Positions 52,418 to 61,456 of a stretch of DNA of 64,000 nucleotides are shown piece by piece. Each line of letters opens with the position of its first letter. The first letter of the stretch is position 1. The notes beneath the pieces were generated by a model. That model was not told where the DNA came from and ran no database searches. It saw only the letters and a program-made list of their open reading frames with translations. Position numbers and translations under genes: made by a program. Source of the DNA: Pseudomonas sp. HN11 (GTDB lineage Bacteria > Pseudomonadota > Gammaproteobacteria > Pseudomonadales > Pseudomonadaceae); assembly GCF_021390155.1 (NCBI RefSeq), contig NZ_CP089985.1, positions 1,437,001-1,501,000 of the forward strand, read 5' to 3'.

Positions 52418-54970
52418 TCAGAAGAAGCGCGTGATGCTGATCTTGGCATCACGGCCTTTGGTGTAGGCACGGTCGCCGCTCAGGGCTGGCCGGAAGTTGT
52501 TGTTGAAGAGGTTGTCCACGGTGAAGTTCACCTCGGTGCCTTTCAGGTAGGCTTGCCGGGGTTTCCATTTGGCGAACAGGCCCTGGGTGTTGTAGCGCTT
52601 GTTGTCGTACTGGTCGTAGAACAGGTCGCCCACGCTGCTGCCGGGGCCGCCGGAATATTTGTCGCTGGGTAAACGGGAGGTCGCGCCGATGAATTGGCCT
52701 GTCCAGCCGACCTGGGCATCCCAGGCCGGCATGTTGGTACCGAGCACCAGTACCCATTTGGTCGGCGGGATATCCCATGCCGCGACATCCGGACCCCAGG
52801 GGTTGGTGTAGGCGCCTTCATGGTCACCCTTGGCATAGGCGAACGACACCGAGCCGAACAGGTAAGTGGAGTTGTAGAAGGATTCAAGCTCGAAGCCCTT
52901 GATGGTCAGGCCGCCGATGTTGCGGTAGTTGGACATGGCGCCCGGCGGGCACGCGGTGGAGATGCTGCCGCCGTTGATGGCCTGGTTCTGGCAGCCGACG
53001 CCCGTGGCTTTGAAGATTTCGTTTTCGACCTTGTTGTGGAAAAAGGTGGTGCGCAGTTGCAGGTTGTCGTCGTGGGTGATCAGGTTGTCGAAGCTGCTGA
53101 CGCTGCCCACGCTGATAGACGTGATGCGTTCCGGGTGGAGGTTGACGCTGGTGGCGGTGCGGTTGCCCAGGCCTTGGACTTCGTACTGTTCGTCGATCAC
53201 CGGCGCCCGCCAGGTCTTGCTCCAGTTGGCGAACAGCCCGAGGTTCGGGTTGACGGTCCAGAACAGCGCCAGGCGCGGCGACCAGCCGGTGTAGGTGCGG
53301 TCGCTGTAATCGTGGCCGACGGACGGGTCGGAGTTGCTGTAGTACGGCGCATCGTTAGCTTCACCACGGTTGCGCACATGGTCGTAGCGCATCGATGGGG
53401 TGATGGTGACGTCGCCCAGGGTCACCGCATCCTGCACGAAGAAGCTGTTGGTATCGACTTTGCCATGGGGCATGAAGCCCGGCTGGAAATGCCCGTAGTT
53501 GTAGCGCGGGGTGTTGTAGGTAGTGCCCGGCATCCACATCTCGGTCTCGCGGATGTGCTTGCGGATTTGTCCGCCCACGGTGACGGCATGCTGCAACGGG
53601 CCGGTGTCAAACAGGCTGACGTTGCGCACGTCGAGATTCTTGTCGGTGTAGGCAGTGTCCATTTTGCGCCCGCCGGTGGCCAGTTGGAAAAATGCCGTGG
53701 CGTCGCGTTCGTCGGTCTGCTCGGTGTTGGACTGGGAGTATTTGACGGTCAGGTCCACCAGCGGGTTGTCCAGTGGCGTGTATTCGTACTTGCCCGACCA
53801 GGTGGTGTCGACGGTGTCACGATGGGCCAGAAAACGCTTCAATGCCGCTTCGTAGCCATAGCGGTCAATGTTGGCCTGGGTGGGCGGCGTCGGGTAGCTG
53901 GCCGCAGAGAACGGTGTCCAGCGGTCGCTGTGTGAACGCGAGTAGGACAAGCCAACGGCGTGCTCTTCGGTGAAGTGGGCGTTGAGCTTGAACAGCTTGC
54001 CGTCGACATTCTGGGCGGAGTTCGGCAGGCGCTGGGGGTTGATCGGGTATTGGTTGTTCTCGTTGGGTAATTTGGCGGCCACCTTCATGTCGTCGCCGTC
54101 GCGTTGGGTCAGGTAAGCCAAGGCATCAAAGCGTCCGTCGTCGGTGCGACCATACACGGCGCTGCTGTAGACCTGCTCGTGGTCGTTGCTGGAATAACCG
54201 TATTTGAGCATCGCGCCACTGTTGCGACCGTCCTTGAGCAGGTCGGGGGCATCCTTGGTGGTCATGTTGACCGTACCGCCAAACCCACCGTTGCCGGTGA
54301 AGGGCGAGTTGGGGCCTTTCTCCACCTCGATGCTTTTGATCAGCTCGGGCTCGATAAACACCGTGCCTTGCTGATAGCGCTCAAAGCCGCTCTTGGTGGC
54401 GCCATCGACGGTCAGCGGGACATCTTCGGCATCACCGAACCCGCGGATATTGATGGTCTGGCCGCCAGGCTTCAGCGAGCCGCCCTGGCTGACGCCGGGC
54501 AGGGTCTGCAACAGGCTGGGGATGTTGTTGGACTGGTAGCGGTCGATGTCTTCCTGGCTCAGGGTCGAGCGGCCGACGGTGCTGGAGTCGACCTCGGTAC
54601 CCGTGCCGATCACGCTCAGGGCGTCCAGTTGGATTGCGCCGCTGTTGGTGGTCTTGCCCTCATCGGGGCGCACGACATAGGTGCTGCCAACCTTGATCAG
54701 GGTGAACTCGCCGTTTTTCAGCAGGGTGCGAATCGCCGCTTCCGGCGTAAAGTCGCCGTTAAGCGCGGGCGCCTGCACGTTCTTGAGCAGCTCTTCGTCG
54801 AACAACAGCTGGATCTGTGCCTGCTGTGCCACCTGGCTCAAAGACGTGGCCAGTGCCTGGGCGGGCAGCTTGAATGTCTCGGCCTGGGCACTGAGGCTGT
54901 ATGCCAGGCAGGTGGCGATGAGGGTCGGTCGAAGAAACAGGTGCGAAGCGTGGCAAGGCGCGCGAAACAT
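52418..54970 (-). CDS. TonB-dependent receptor with signalling domain (heme-type family)
   Basis: An 850-residue outer-membrane receptor. Signal peptide to SLSAQA, then an STN signalling domain (FKLPAQALATSLSQVAQQAQ; about 25-100), plug (SIEVEKGPNSPFTGNGGFGG) and barrel ending ISITRFF with terminal Phe. The STN domain passes the substrate signal to the FecR-like gene next to it. The VDNLFNNNFRP C-terminal segment fits the hemoglobin/hemophore receptor group, but ligand is not proven; no hemophore gene is in the window. GGGGGAT precedes the ATG at 54970. Confidence 0.83.
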   Translation of the reverse strand: MFRAPCHASHLFLRPTLIATCLAYSLSAQAETFKLPAQALATSLSQVAQQAQIQLLFDEELLKNVQAPALNGDFTPEAAIRTLLKNGEFTLIKVGSTYVVRPDEGKTTNSGAIQLDALSVIGTGTEVDSSTVGRSTLSQEDIDRYQSNNIPSLLQTLPGVSQGGSLKPGGQTINIRGFGDAEDVPLTVDGATKSGFERYQQGTVFIEPELIKSIEVEKGPNSPFTGNGGFGGTVNMTTKDAPDLLKDGRNSGAMLKYGYSSNDHEQVYSSAVYGRTDDGRFDALAYLTQRDGDDMKVAAKLPNENNQYPINPQRLPNSAQNVDGKLFKLNAHFTEEHAVGLSYSRSHSDRWTPFSAASYPTPPTQANIDRYGYEAALKRFLAHRDTVDTTWSGKYEYTPLDNPLVDLTVKYSQSNTEQTDERDATAFFQLATGGRKMDTAYTDKNLDVRNVSLFDTGPLQHAVTVGGQIRKHIRETEMWMPGTTYNTPRYNYGHFQPGFMPHGKVDTNSFFVQDAVTLGDVTITPSMRYDHVRNRGEANDAPYYSNSDPSVGHDYSDRTYTGWSPRLALFWTVNPNLGLFANWSKTWRAPVIDEQYEVQGLGNRTATSVNLHPERITSISVGSVSSFDNLITHDDNLQLRTTFFHNKVENEIFKATGVGCQNQAINGGSISTACPPGAMSNYRNIGGLTIKGFELESFYNSTYLFGSVSFAYAKGDHEGAYTNPWGPDVAAWDIPPTKWVLVLGTNMPAWDAQVGWTGQFIGATSRLPSDKYSGGPGSSVGDLFYDQYDNKRYNTQGLFAKWKPRQAYLKGTEVNFTVDNLFNNNFRPALSGDRAYTKGRDAKISITRFF

Positions 54971-55066
54971 GAAATCCCCCGGTGTGGCCAAATGGCCGAA
55001 AAGGTGTGCGTATCGAACTCAGACCGGAGGAAGACGGGGCAGCTGAAAAAATCCACACCTTCAAAT

Positions 55067-55085
55067 GCAAAATATTCTCAAATAA
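55067..55085 (-). promoter_or_regulatory. Candidate Fur box before TonB receptor
   Basis: On the minus strand TTATTTGAGAATATTTTGC has the TGAGAAT centre of Pseudomonas Fur boxes but poor flanks. It lies between the FecR-like gene and the receptor. Confidence 0.4.
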
Positions 55086-55098
55086 GAATCTTGTGAGA

Positions 55099-56070
55099 TT
55101 ATTTGCTCGGTTCGATCCTCAAGATGCCGTCGGTCGACACCACGGTTTTCACCGGCAGCAGGGCGGGCAGGGCGTTGAGCAGCGCGTCCGGATCATTCAC
55201 ATCCAGATTGCCTGACACTTTCAAGTGCGCCACGGCATCACTGACCTGCAACGGCGCCTGGGGGCGATACAGACTCAGCTCATCGATCAGGCTGGCCAGC
55301 TCACGGTTGCGAAACGACAGGTGACCGCTGCGCCAGTCGGCAACTTCCTCGGCGTTGAGGGTCTGCTGCTGCAATGTGCCCTTGGCGTAGCTGAAGATCG
55401 CGCGTTGCTGGGCACCCAGCAAGGTGACCGGGCTTTTCGCATCCGGCTCAAAGGCCACCTGACCATGGGCGACGCTGACCACGAGCTGCCGCTGACTGCG
55501 CCGCACATCGAAGCCGGTGCCGACCACGCGTACATTGGCCTCGCCGGCTTGCACGAACAGTGGCCGTTCCTTGTCGGCGGCTACTTCGATGTACAGCTGG
55601 CCTTTGTCCAGGTGCACGATGCGCTGGTGCGCGGTGAAATCCACGCGCACGCGGGTGTTAGCATTCACATACAAGGTGCTGCCATCGGGCAGGTTCAGCG
55701 TGCGCATGCCTTTGGCGTGGGCGGTTATTTGGGTGTGATACAGCTCGCGCGGTGCGCCGATATGGGTGGCCATTACCGCGCACAACAAGGCGGCGGCCAC
55801 GGCCAAGGCCGGGCGCCAGACGGAGGGTTTGCGCTGGGGCCGCGCCACGAGTTTGTTCAATTGCTGCAACTGGGCCAGGTCTGCCCATAGTTGCTCGAAT
55901 TCGGCATAGGCGCGGGCATGGGCGGGTTCGGCCTGCCAGGCGGCAAAGGCCTTGCGCTCGGCACGCCCCGCGTCATTATTGCGGTTGCGGGCAAACCAGC
56001 TGGCGGCTTGGGCATCGATGGCATCGCTGTCTTCGATGTCCAGGGCGTCGTGGTCGCTCAAGCGGTTCAT
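55099..56070 (-). CDS. FecR-family anti-sigma factor
   Basis: A 323-residue inner-membrane regulator. The N-terminal cytoplasmic part binds the sigma factor (ASWFARNRNND, AFAAWQAEPAHARAYAEF), followed by one helix (ALAVAAALLCAVMATH, about 107-122) and a periplasmic FecR domain (LNLPDGSTLYVNANTRVRV) that contacts the STN domain of the receptor. The ATG overlaps the sigma stop by four bases (ATGA). It ends 128 bases before the receptor start. Confidence 0.88.
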   Translation of the reverse strand: MNRLSDHDALDIEDSDAIDAQAASWFARNRNNDAGRAERKAFAAWQAEPAHARAYAEFEQLWADLAQLQQLNKLVARPQRKPSVWRPALAVAAALLCAVMATHIGAPRELYHTQITAHAKGMRTLNLPDGSTLYVNANTRVRVDFTAHQRIVHLDKGQLYIEVAADKERPLFVQAGEANVRVVGTGFDVRRSQRQLVVSVAHGQVAFEPDAKSPVTLLGAQQRAIFSYAKGTLQQQTLNAEEVADWRSGHLSFRNRELASLIDELSLYRPQAPLQVSDAVAHLKVSGNLDVNDPDALLNALPALLPVKTVVSTDGILRIEPSK

Positions 56071-56606
56071 TCTGGCTGCTCCGTGCCGGGTTCGTGTTGA
56101 AGGCGTCGCTTGCACTGCAGCAGGGCAAAAGCGATGTGCTTTTCCACCATGCTGGTGGAAATGCCCATGCGCTCGGCGATCTGCGCCTGGCTCAAGCCTT
56201 CGAAGCGGTGCAGCATAAGGGCTTCTCGCCTGCGGGGCGAGAGTTCGGCGAGGACTTCTTTCAACTGTTCCAGGCGTTGCAAGCGTTGCACGGCGGCCAT
56301 GGGATCGTTTTGCTCGTCGGTGGCAGGGTCCATGTCCATTTCGGCCTGATCAGAGTGAACGGTGTGCCGTACCTTCTGTTTGCGCCAGTGATCACGCAGC
56401 AGGTTGCGCGCCATCTGGAACAGAAACGCCCGTGGCTGCTCGACCTTGGCCCGGTCGCGGTAGTCCAGCCACTGGGTGAACACATCCTGGGTCATGTCCG
56501 CCGCGTCGCTGGCGTTGTCCGTGCGTTTGCGCAGGAAATACAGAATGTCTGTATAGAATCCGCGAAAGGCATCGGCCGACAACGGGTCGGGCTTGGGACG
56601 AGACAT
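56067..56606 (-). CDS. FecI-family ECF sigma factor
   Basis: A 179-residue ECF sigma with region 2 (LYFLRKRTDNASDAADMTQD; QPRAFLFQMARNLLRDHWRK) and region 4 (LSPRRREALMLHRFEG, ISTSMVEKHIAFAL). It should drive the TonB receptor gene when the receptor reports its ligand via FecR. The ATG at 56606 has AAGGAT upstream; an earlier frame start is rejected. A Fur-like box sits 45 bases upstream, so iron starvation likely opens the system. Confidence 0.9.
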   Translation of the reverse strand: MSRPKPDPLSADAFRGFYTDILYFLRKRTDNASDAADMTQDVFTQWLDYRDRAKVEQPRAFLFQMARNLLRDHWRKQKVRHTVHSDQAEMDMDPATDEQNDPMAAVQRLQRLEQLKEVLAELSPRRREALMLHRFEGLSQAQIAERMGISTSMVEKHIAFALLQCKRRLQHEPGTEQPE

Positions 56607-56650
56607 GGGTATCCTTCTTGACGAAGCACGACGTGGAGAAAGTCGTGAAT

Positions 56651-56669
56651 GGTATCGAGAACCATTGTC
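56651..56669 (-). promoter_or_regulatory. Fur box before the ECF sigma gene
   Basis: Minus strand GACAATGGTTCTCGATACC agrees with the 19-bp Fur consensus at 12 positions, typical of Pseudomonas boxes upstream of iron-starvation sigma genes. Confidence 0.55.
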
Positions 56670-56704
56670 ATTTGTCTCTATTTTACGGATGTACACAGCA
56701 AAAA

Positions 56705-56796
56705 ATGTGGGAGCGGACTTGCTCGCGAAAGCGGTGTGTCAGTCGGTTTATCCATTGACTGACGCACTGCATTCTCGAGCAAACCCGCTCCCACAG
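56705..56796. repeat. REP pair (inverted)
   Basis: ATGTGGGAGCGGACTTGCTC and inverted CTCGAGCAAACCCGCTCCCA with inner arms GTGTGTCAGTC/GACTGACGCAC. It lies between the sigma gene promoter region and the end of the DapA-like gene. Confidence 0.87.
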
Positions 56797-56808
56797 GGGG
56801 ATCGTGGG

Positions 56809-57681
56809 TTAGCGCAGTAATGTTTTCAGTTGTTCGATTCCCACTTCGCCCAGCGGGAAAACCGGCAACCGAGGATCACCCGCTTCCAGCCCCGTCAAAC
56901 GCAACCCCGCCTTGATCGTCGCCGGCAACCCACCTTTGAGAATGAACTCCAGCAACGGCAACTGGTGATAAAACAGTTCCCGCGCCTTGATCAAGTCATT
57001 GGCCAATATTGCCTCATACAAATCCAGGTTGAGCTGTGGAATCAGGTTCGGCGCTGCCGTGCACCAACCCTTGGCGCCCGCCGCGAAAGCTTCCAGCGCC
57101 AGTGGGTTACAACCGTTGTAGAACGGCACGTCGCTGTGGCGATGCAGCTGGTGCATGCGCTGGATGTCCCCGGTGCTTTCCTTGACCATGGTCACGTTGG
57201 CGACCTGCTTGATGATGCGCAGGATCAGGTTCACCGACATGTCCGTGCCACTGGTAGCCGGATTGTTGTAGAGCATGATCGGCACGCCAATGCTATCGCC
57301 GATCGCGGCGTAGTGAGCGATGATTTCCGCTTCGCTGAGTTTCCAGTAGGACGTCGGCAGCACCATCACCCCATCGGCGCCATTGGCCTCGGCGTAGCGG
57401 GCGCGGCGTACGGCTTTGGCGGTGGTGAGGTCGGACACGCTGACGATGGTCGGTACGCGACGGGCGATCTTGGCCAGGCTGTAGGCGCTGACTTCATCCC
57501 ACTCGGCGTCGCTCAAATAGGCGCCTTCACCGGTGCTGCCCAATGGCGCGATGGCATGCACGCCACCGTCGATCAGGCGGTCGATGGAGCGGCCCAGGGC
57601 GTCGAGGTCAATGCGTTGGCCGTCGGCGCTGAACGGGGTGATGGTGTAGCCGATGATGCCGTGAATGTTCGGGTTGGGCAT
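56809..57681 (-). CDS. DapA-family lyase (dihydrodipicolinate synthase-like)
   Basis: A 290-residue TIM-barrel class I lyase. The Schiff-base lysine is Lys167 (TMVKESTGD) and Tyr138 lies in LYNNPATSGTD; GSTGEGAYLS is the substrate carboxylate-binding loop. It is probably not the housekeeping DapA, since it is operonic with a class II aldolase and faces an XRE-cupin regulator; it may split or join a 2-keto acid such as pyruvate with an aldehyde. The substrate is unknown. 27 bases separate it from the aldolase gene. Confidence 0.85.
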   Translation of the reverse strand: MPNPNIHGIIGYTITPFSADGQRIDLDALGRSIDRLIDGGVHAIAPLGSTGEGAYLSDAEWDEVSAYSLAKIARRVPTIVSVSDLTTAKAVRRARYAEANGADGVMVLPTSYWKLSEAEIIAHYAAIGDSIGVPIMLYNNPATSGTDMSVNLILRIIKQVANVTMVKESTGDIQRMHQLHRHSDVPFYNGCNPLALEAFAAGAKGWCTAAPNLIPQLNLDLYEAILANDLIKARELFYHQLPLLEFILKGGLPATIKAGLRLTGLEAGDPRLPVFPLGEVGIEQLKTLLR

Positions 57682-57708
57682 GGAAAGTCTCCGGTCTAAA
57701 AGGGCAGG

Positions 57709-58491
57709 TCAGTTCAGGCAATCGGCGTGTTGACGCAGGTTCTGCCGGGCGTAGTAATTGAACGCGGCGCCATGGCGCTTGGGCCGGGAGATCCAGTCAT
57801 GGGCTTCGCGCCCCAACTCCGGCAGGATCGGCTTGATGGTGCCGGCCGCCATCGCCAGCAACTGCAACTTGGCTGCGCGTTCGATCAACTGTGCGATCAC
57901 GCAGGCTTCCTCGATGCTCGCCCCGGTGGACAACTGACCGTGGTGCGAAAGCAGGATCGCGCGTTTTTCACCCAATGCCGTGGTAATGATTTCCCCTTCT
58001 TCATTGCCTACCGGTACACCCGGCCAAGCCTCCAGGAAGGCGCAGTCTTCGTACAGCGGGCACAGGTCCATATGGGACACCTGCAGCGGCACTTCCAGCA
58101 TCGATAGTGCAGCGATGTGGGTGGGGTGGGTGTGGATGATGCAGTTCACATCCGGTCGTCCCCGGTATACCCAGCTGTGAAAACGGTTGGCCGGGTTCGG
58201 GATGCCGTGGCCTTCCAGTACTTCAAGATCCTCGTTCACCAGCAAGAGGTTGCTGGCGGTGATTTCATCAAAACCCAGGCCCAATTGCTGCGTGTAATAG
58301 GTGCCTGGTTCCGGTCCGCGCGCAGTGATCTGCCCGGCCAGGCCGGAGTCGTGGCCGTTCTCGAACAGGATGCGACACGTGAGCGCCAGCTTTTGCCGGT
58401 CGGTCCACGTATTATCCGCCAGGGTGTTTTGCATCTGGACCAGTGCTTGCTTGACCAGTTGGTCTTTCGGGAGTGCTAATGTCTTGGCCAT
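57709..58491 (-). CDS. Class II aldolase/adducin family protein
   Basis: A 260-residue zinc lyase of the fuculose-aldolase/adducin family. Zinc ligands lie in IIHTHPTH (His120, His122) and SHHGQLST (about residue 180); FDEITASNLLLVNEDLEVL is the phosphate-loop region. The family includes aldolases, decarboxylases and dehydratases, so the reaction is open. First gene of a two-gene operon with the DapA-like lyase; ATG at 58491 preferred (frame runs eight codons upstream). A palindromic operator precedes it. Confidence 0.84.
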   Translation of the reverse strand: MAKTLALPKDQLVKQALVQMQNTLADNTWTDRQKLALTCRILFENGHDSGLAGQITARGPEPGTYYTQQLGLGFDEITASNLLLVNEDLEVLEGHGIPNPANRFHSWVYRGRPDVNCIIHTHPTHIAALSMLEVPLQVSHMDLCPLYEDCAFLEAWPGVPVGNEEGEIITTALGEKRAILLSHHGQLSTGASIEEACVIAQLIERAAKLQLLAMAAGTIKPILPELGREAHDWISRPKRHGAAFNYYARQNLRQHADCLN

Positions 58492-58534
58492 ATCGGGTGC
58501 CCTCGGTGGCTGCAAATGACACTAATGATGCTAT

Positions 58535-58551
58535 ATGACACTTTGTGTCAT
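58535..58551. promoter_or_regulatory. Palindromic operator of the XRE-cupin regulator
   Basis: ATGACAC-TTT-GTGTCAT is a perfect 7-3-7 palindrome between the divergent aldolase and regulator genes; a half-site AATGACACT lies at 58514-58522, 21 bases away. Likely bound by the regulator at 58597. Confidence 0.7.
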
Positions 58552-58596
58552 TGGCAAGCACGACTCATCGCTTACTGCATGGATTAATCGCAGCGC

Positions 58597-59124
58597 ATGT
58601 CTATCCGTTTGAAATTATTGAGAAAAAAACTTGGCGTTACCTTGGAGGACCTGGCTGAAAAGTCCGGGATGACCAAGAGTTACCTGTCCAAGGTGGAGCG
58701 CGGGCTCAACACGCCGTCGATTGCTGCTGCGTTGAAACTGGCCAAGGCGCTGAATGTGAAGGTCGAAGAGTTGTTCAGCGAAGACAGCGTCAGCCTCGAC
58801 AGCTACAGCCTGGTGCGCAGCCACGAGCGGCCGGATACGTCACCGGGTTATGCGGTGTTGGCCCACCAAGTCAGCGAGCGCAGCCTGCTGCCGTTCATCA
58901 TCTACCCGCCAGCGGAGTTCACCGACAAGACCTTCAAGGAGCACTTGGGGGAGGAGTTTCTATTCGTGCATGAAGGCCAGGTGGAAGTGGACTTCATGAA
59001 TGAGCGGGTGATCCTGGAGCGCGGCGATGCCCTGCACTTCAATGCACAGAAGCCCCACCGGTTACGCTCGGTGGGGCCGGTGCAGGCACAGTTATTGGTG
59101 GTGGTGCACAGCGCGCAAGAATGA
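58597..59124 (+). CDS. XRE-family regulator with cupin domain
   Basis: A 175-residue regulator: HTH of about residues 5-60 (GVTLEDLAEKSGMTKSYLSK), then a cupin sensor barrel (GEEFLFVHEGQVEVDFMNER and HFNAQKPHRLRSVG) that usually binds a small metabolite. It is divergent from the aldolase operon, with a palindrome between, so most likely controls that operon and itself. No strong SD before the ATG at 58597. Confidence 0.88.
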   Translation: MSIRLKLLRKKLGVTLEDLAEKSGMTKSYLSKVERGLNTPSIAAALKLAKALNVKVEELFSEDSVSLDSYSLVRSHERPDTSPGYAVLAHQVSERSLLPFIIYPPAEFTDKTFKEHLGEEFLFVHEGQVEVDFMNERVILERGDALHFNAQKPHRLRSVGPVQAQLLVVVHSAQE

Positions 59125-59145
59125 CCACGATGCAGGATTGAAATA

Positions 59146-59163
59146 GGGGCCCGCTCCCACATG
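59146..59163. repeat. Single REP fragment
   Basis: GGGGCCCGCTCCCACATGT, the terminal part of the GCTCCCACA-type REP, without its partner, in the short gap between convergent genes. Confidence 0.55.
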
Positions 59164-59167
59164 TAGA

Positions 59168-60184
59168 TCAGTGTTCGACAGGGACGGACAATGCGGGGTT
59201 GCCCAGTGGATGCGTGCGCGCCGCAAAGAACTTCAGTGCCACGCCTGTCCCATCGAACAACTCCGAATACCGGCGCTTCTGCTGGCGAATAAACCCATCA
59301 CTGCGCCCTGAAACCGAGATCGCCAGCGTCGTCAACTTGGCCTGGCGAATCGCGTCCACCAGGTGTTTATCCTGCGGGCCCAACTCGTGCCCGAAGATAC
59401 ACAGCGCACCTTCGTGGCTCAGCAACTGCTCATAGCAGAACGACAAGTAATCCGAACTGCGGATGGTCTTGAGCTTCTCCTCAACCTTGCCCTCGCTGAC
59501 AAACAGCGGCACATCATCGAGGGTCTTGATGGTGTTGTTGATCGCAAAACTGCTGAGTAGGGTACTGTCAGTGGTCGGCAATTTGCGTGCGGTACCATCC
59601 AGGTTGCGCACCAGGTGCAAGCCGCCGTGCAGGTAGAGAATGCGCGTGGACTCAGTACGAGTATTGCGCAGGTCAAAGCTGGCATCGACGCTGTGGAACA
59701 GGTCGTCGATGCCCGGTGTGTGCACAATGGCCCAGTAGTTGAGCAGGTCGTAGTTGCTGGTGAACACGGTGGCGTAATTCTTCAGCTCATCGTTGATCGT
59801 CGCCAGCGTCGACGGCTGCACCAGACGCCACGGGATATGTACCGCGTGGATGGTATTGATCAAGGCTTCCTTGATCGCGTAATAGCGATTACGCGGCGCC
59901 GCCGAGCTGACCGCCAGGGCCTTGTTGACCCGGCTGGTGGTCTTCAACGCGCCCAGGGCCTGCTCGAAGCTGCGGGTGTGCAGCGCGTCGAACACGCTGA
60001 GTTCAGATTGGCTCAGGGGTTTTTCTTCGACGGTGCGTGCGTTTTCGAACAGCGAGTCGTAGGCAAAGTCTTCCCAAATGGCACGGCTGGCGCCGTTGCC
60101 GATCAGAATCCCGCTGAAGTCGGTGCTGCTGCGCAGGGCGCTCCAGTCTTCAAGGTGGGCGTCAATATTCTGGAAATCCTTCAT
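59168..60184 (-). CDS. DUF4917 family protein with SIR2-like features
   Basis: A 338-residue protein of the DUF4917 type. Its landmarks are those of SIR2-like NAD-binding folds: FSGILIGNGASRAIW (residues 23-37), ATVFTSNYDLLNYW (about 137-150), ILYLHGGLHL (about 182) and ALCIFGHELGPQDKHLVDAI (about 255). No second effector domain is visible. SIR2-like NADases act in phage defence, but many are of unknown role; I infer only the fold. It converges on the XRE-cupin regulator and is divergent from the alcohol dehydrogenase gene. Confidence 0.75.
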   Translation of the reverse strand: MKDFQNIDAHLEDWSALRSSTDFSGILIGNGASRAIWEDFAYDSLFENARTVEEKPLSQSELSVFDALHTRSFEQALGALKTTSRVNKALAVSSAAPRNRYYAIKEALINTIHAVHIPWRLVQPSTLATINDELKNYATVFTSNYDLLNYWAIVHTPGIDDLFHSVDASFDLRNTRTESTRILYLHGGLHLVRNLDGTARKLPTTDSTLLSSFAINNTIKTLDDVPLFVSEGKVEEKLKTIRSSDYLSFCYEQLLSHEGALCIFGHELGPQDKHLVDAIRQAKLTTLAISVSGRSDGFIRQQKRRYSELFDGTGVALKFFAARTHPLGNPALSVPVEH

Positions 60185-60307
60185 TGCGGCGGGTCTACTC
60201 GAAATCGGCTGGTAGGCGACTTTATCACGGGTCGGCGTTGATCCTGATCAAGATGCGGAGGGTGGCGCAGGTTGATGCTGTAGGCATAAAGCCTCTGAGG
60301 ATTGACC

Positions 60308-61456
60308 ATGAGCAGCACCTTTTTCATCCCCGCCGTCAACATCATGGGCATCGACTGCCTCGACGAAGCCATGACCGCCATCCGCAACTATGGTTTTCAC
60401 AAGGCGCTGATCGTCACCGACGCCGGCCTGGCCAAGGCGGGCATCGCGGCCATGATCGCAGAGAAACTGGCGATGCAGGACATCGACTCGGTGGTCTACG
60501 ACGGCGCCAAGCCCAACCCCACGGTGGAAAACGTCGAGAAAGGCCTGGCTCTGTTGCAGGACAGCGCCTGCGATTTCGTGGTGTCCCTGGGCGGTGGATC
60601 GCCCCATGACTGCGCCAAGGGCATTGCCCTGTGCGCCACCAACGGCGGGCAAATCGGCGACTACGAAGGCGTCGACCAATCGAGCAAACCACAACTGCCG
60701 CTGGTGGCCATCAACACCACCGCCGGCACCGCCAGCGAGATGACCCGCTTCTGCATCATCACCGACGAAAGCCGCCATGTGAAAATGGCCATTGTCGATC
60801 GCAACGTCACGCCACTGCTGTCGGTCAACGACCCGGCGCTGATGGTCGGCATGCCCAAGGGCCTCACCGCCGCCACTGGTATGGACGCGCTGACCCATGC
60901 CATCGAAGCCTACGTGTCCACCGCCGCCAACCCGATCACCGACGCCTGCGCGATCAAGGCCATCGAACTGATCAGCGCCAACCTGCGCCTGGCGGTACGC
61001 GATGGCAGCGACACGGCCGCGCGGGAAAATATGGCCTATGCACAATTCCTAGCCGGCATGGCGTTCAACAATGCGTCCCTGGGTTTCGTGCACGCCATGG
61101 CACACCAGTTGGGCGGTTTCTACGACCTGCCCCACGGCGTGTGCAACGCGGTATTGTTGCCCCACGTACAAAGCTTCAACGCCAGTGTCAGCGCCAAACG
61201 CCTGAGCGACGTGGGCCGTGCGCTGGGCGCCGATATCAAGGGCGTCACCGACGAAGAGGGTGCTCAGGCCGCCATCGCAGCGATTCGCAGCCTGGCCCAT
61301 GATGTTGAGATTCCGGCCGGATTGCGCGAGTTGGGTGCCAAGTTGCAGGACATTCCTCTGTTGGCGTCCAATGCGCTGAAGGATGCATGTGGTCTGACCA
61401 ACCCTCGGCGGGCGGATCAGCGTCAGATCGAGGAGATCTTTCGCAGCGCGTTTTGA
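60308..61456 (+). CDS. yiaY: Iron-containing alcohol dehydrogenase (YiaY/ErcA-like)
   Basis: A 382-residue group III alcohol dehydrogenase. The NAD motif [14 protein letters not shown] (about 94-107), [18 protein letters not shown] [14 protein letters not shown] and the Fe ligands in [19 protein letters not shown] are visible. It oxidises primary alcohols; relatives in P. aeruginosa (ErcA) respond to ethanol oxidation. GAGG precedes the ATG at 60308. Its end overlaps the MFS gene by 34 bases on the opposite strand. Confidence 0.92.
   Translation: MSSTFFIPAVNIMGIDCLDEAMTAIRNYGFHKALIVTDAGLAKAGIAAMIAEKLAMQDIDSVVYDGAKPNPTVENVEKGLALLQDSACDFVVSLGGGSPHDCAKGIALCATNGGQIGDYEGVDQSSKPQLPLVAINTTAGTASEMTRFCIITDESRHVKMAIVDRNVTPLLSVNDPALMVGMPKGLTAATGMDALTHAIEAYVSTAANPITDACAIKAIELISANLRLAVRDGSDTAARENMAYAQFLAGMAFNNASLGFVHAMAHQLGGFYDLPHGVCNAVLLPHVQSFNASVSAKRLSDVGRALGADIKGVTDEEGAQAAIAAIRSLAHDVEIPAGLRELGAKLQDIPLLASNALKDACGLTNPRRADQRQIEEIFRSAF

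Noticed and set aside
53173..53250. NPNL and RAP motifs in the TonB receptor as proof of heme binding
   Set aside because: The NPNL-like sequence comes before the RAP sequence, the reverse of the order in heme receptors, so it cannot be used as evidence.
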